NCBI GenBank assembly: GCA_900556625.1
Contig: USPQ01000043.1
Span: forward strand, 1-22,278
Source of the DNA: an uncultured Bacteroides sp.
GTDB lineage: Bacteria > Bacteroidota > Bacteroidia > Bacteroidales > Bacteroidaceae
DNA: 22,278 nucleotides
Direction: 5' to 3'
Positions 21,871 through 22,278 of this stretch are shown piece by piece. Position 1 is the stretch's first letter. Every line of letters starts with the position of its first letter. Both the position numbers and the translations under genes were made by a program. The notes below the pieces were generated by a model. It worked only from the letters and a program-made list of their open reading frames with translations, was not told where the DNA came from and did not search any database.

Positions 21871-22278
21871 TTTGATTGGTATTTATTGGTTGTTGTATCC
21901 TTTTGTTTTATTACAGTGCAAAGATATGACTTTTTGCTTTATATTTTATTGAAAAGTATGTCTAATCTCTATTATTTTTCTGTGAACTTATAATTGCCTT
22001 TCATACGGCTATGTTTAGTTATAATTTGGAATTATATATATTCATATATTAATAAACTGTTATTTGAACGAATTGCTTTGTATATTCTTTCATAATATAT
22101 GAAGAATATTTAGTCCTGATAATCCATAAAACTAGTTATAAAAACAAGAAATATATTCTTTTTCTTTTGACGATATGAAAGTGAAAATCCTTATTTCTCT
22201 ATCATATTGTTCGCGGAGTGTTTTGAAGAACCTTTTTCTGTATTCATTGTTTTAGCACTATCATTAATATAAAAACGT
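21871..22278. other. AT-rich region upstream of dapF, no gene supported
   Basis: The 408 bases from the dapF start to the right edge show the dapF promoter box and a hairpin at 22082-22109 (ATATTCTT-t-CAT pairing with ATG-AAGAATAT). Otherwise the sequence is AT-rich with scattered stops. A short minus-strand frame runs in from the right edge to TAA at 22191 and could be the tail of a neighbouring gene, but 28 codons are too few to judge. Confidence 0.5.
21919..21926 (-). promoter_or_regulatory. -7 promoter element of dapF-dapL
   Basis: On the minus strand TATCTTTG is a perfect TAnnTTTG match, 49 bases before the dapF ATG. No TTTG is seen at the ideal upstream spacing. Confidence 0.6.

Noticed and set aside
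22167..22254. Plus-strand ORF of about 26 codons near the right edge
   Set aside because: It is AT-rich with no promoter box or family resemblance and is likely chance.
22191..22278. Minus-strand frame of 28 codons entering from the right edge
   Set aside because: It could be the tail of a neighbouring gene, but it is too short and has no recognisable motif.

Overview
The window reads as chromosome of a gut Bacteroides species, probably close to the B. thetaiotaomicron group. The basis is a type III glutamine synthetase, an LL-diaminopimelate aminotransferase, a trpB-trpE-trpG gene order, Bacteroidales-style lipoprotein and outer-membrane signals, and repeated matches to the Bacteroides promoter consensus (-33 TTTG, -7 TAnnTTTG). 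Most of it is core metabolism with short accessory patches between. No rRNA, tRNA, CRISPR array, insertion sequence or phage gene was recognised.

Layout. 1-3080 (minus strand): head of the trp operon, in transcription order a consensus promoter, a 20-residue leader peptide with three consecutive Trp codons, a rho-independent attenuator, trpB, trpE, and the first codons of trpG, which runs off the left edge. 3184-4549 (plus): a possible 46-residue membrane peptide and a YqhD/BdhA-like iron alcohol dehydrogenase. 4781-8604: an orphan two-PAS sensor histidine kinase (minus) diverging from a DASS/SLC13-type transporter carrying two RCK_C domains (plus). 8892-11234 (plus): a large beta-helix-like lipoprotein ending in an LruC/DUF4842 domain. 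11235-11997: a 763-bp gap holding a terminator, a promoter-like element and four tandem 22-bp units. 11998-12645 (minus): a GNAT acetyltransferase. 12817-12948 (minus): the decayed 3' end of an exopolyphosphatase gene. 13100-13678 (plus): an HdeD/DUF308 membrane protein. 13752-14355 (plus): two overlapping small genes, a 49-residue basic protein and a DUF6169-like protein.

14511-19599 (minus) is an ammonium-assimilation cluster: TorF-like outer-membrane barrel, P-II regulator, Amt transporter, then glnN. The likely scheme is outer-membrane passage, Amt import gated by P-II, and fixation into glutamine. 19772-21870 (minus) is dapF-dapL, two steps of lysine/meso-diaminopimelate synthesis by the aminotransferase pathway.

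The strongest regulatory observation is the trp leader: its last codons (CGACAG) can pair with the 5' arm of the attenuator (CUGUCG), which is the logic of ribosome-mediated attenuation. The best candidates for undescribed biology are the overlapping small-gene pair at 13752-14355, the 22-bp tandem array at 11431-11518, and the reiterated and inverted short motifs placed against the stop codons of glnN, amt, dapL and dapF.
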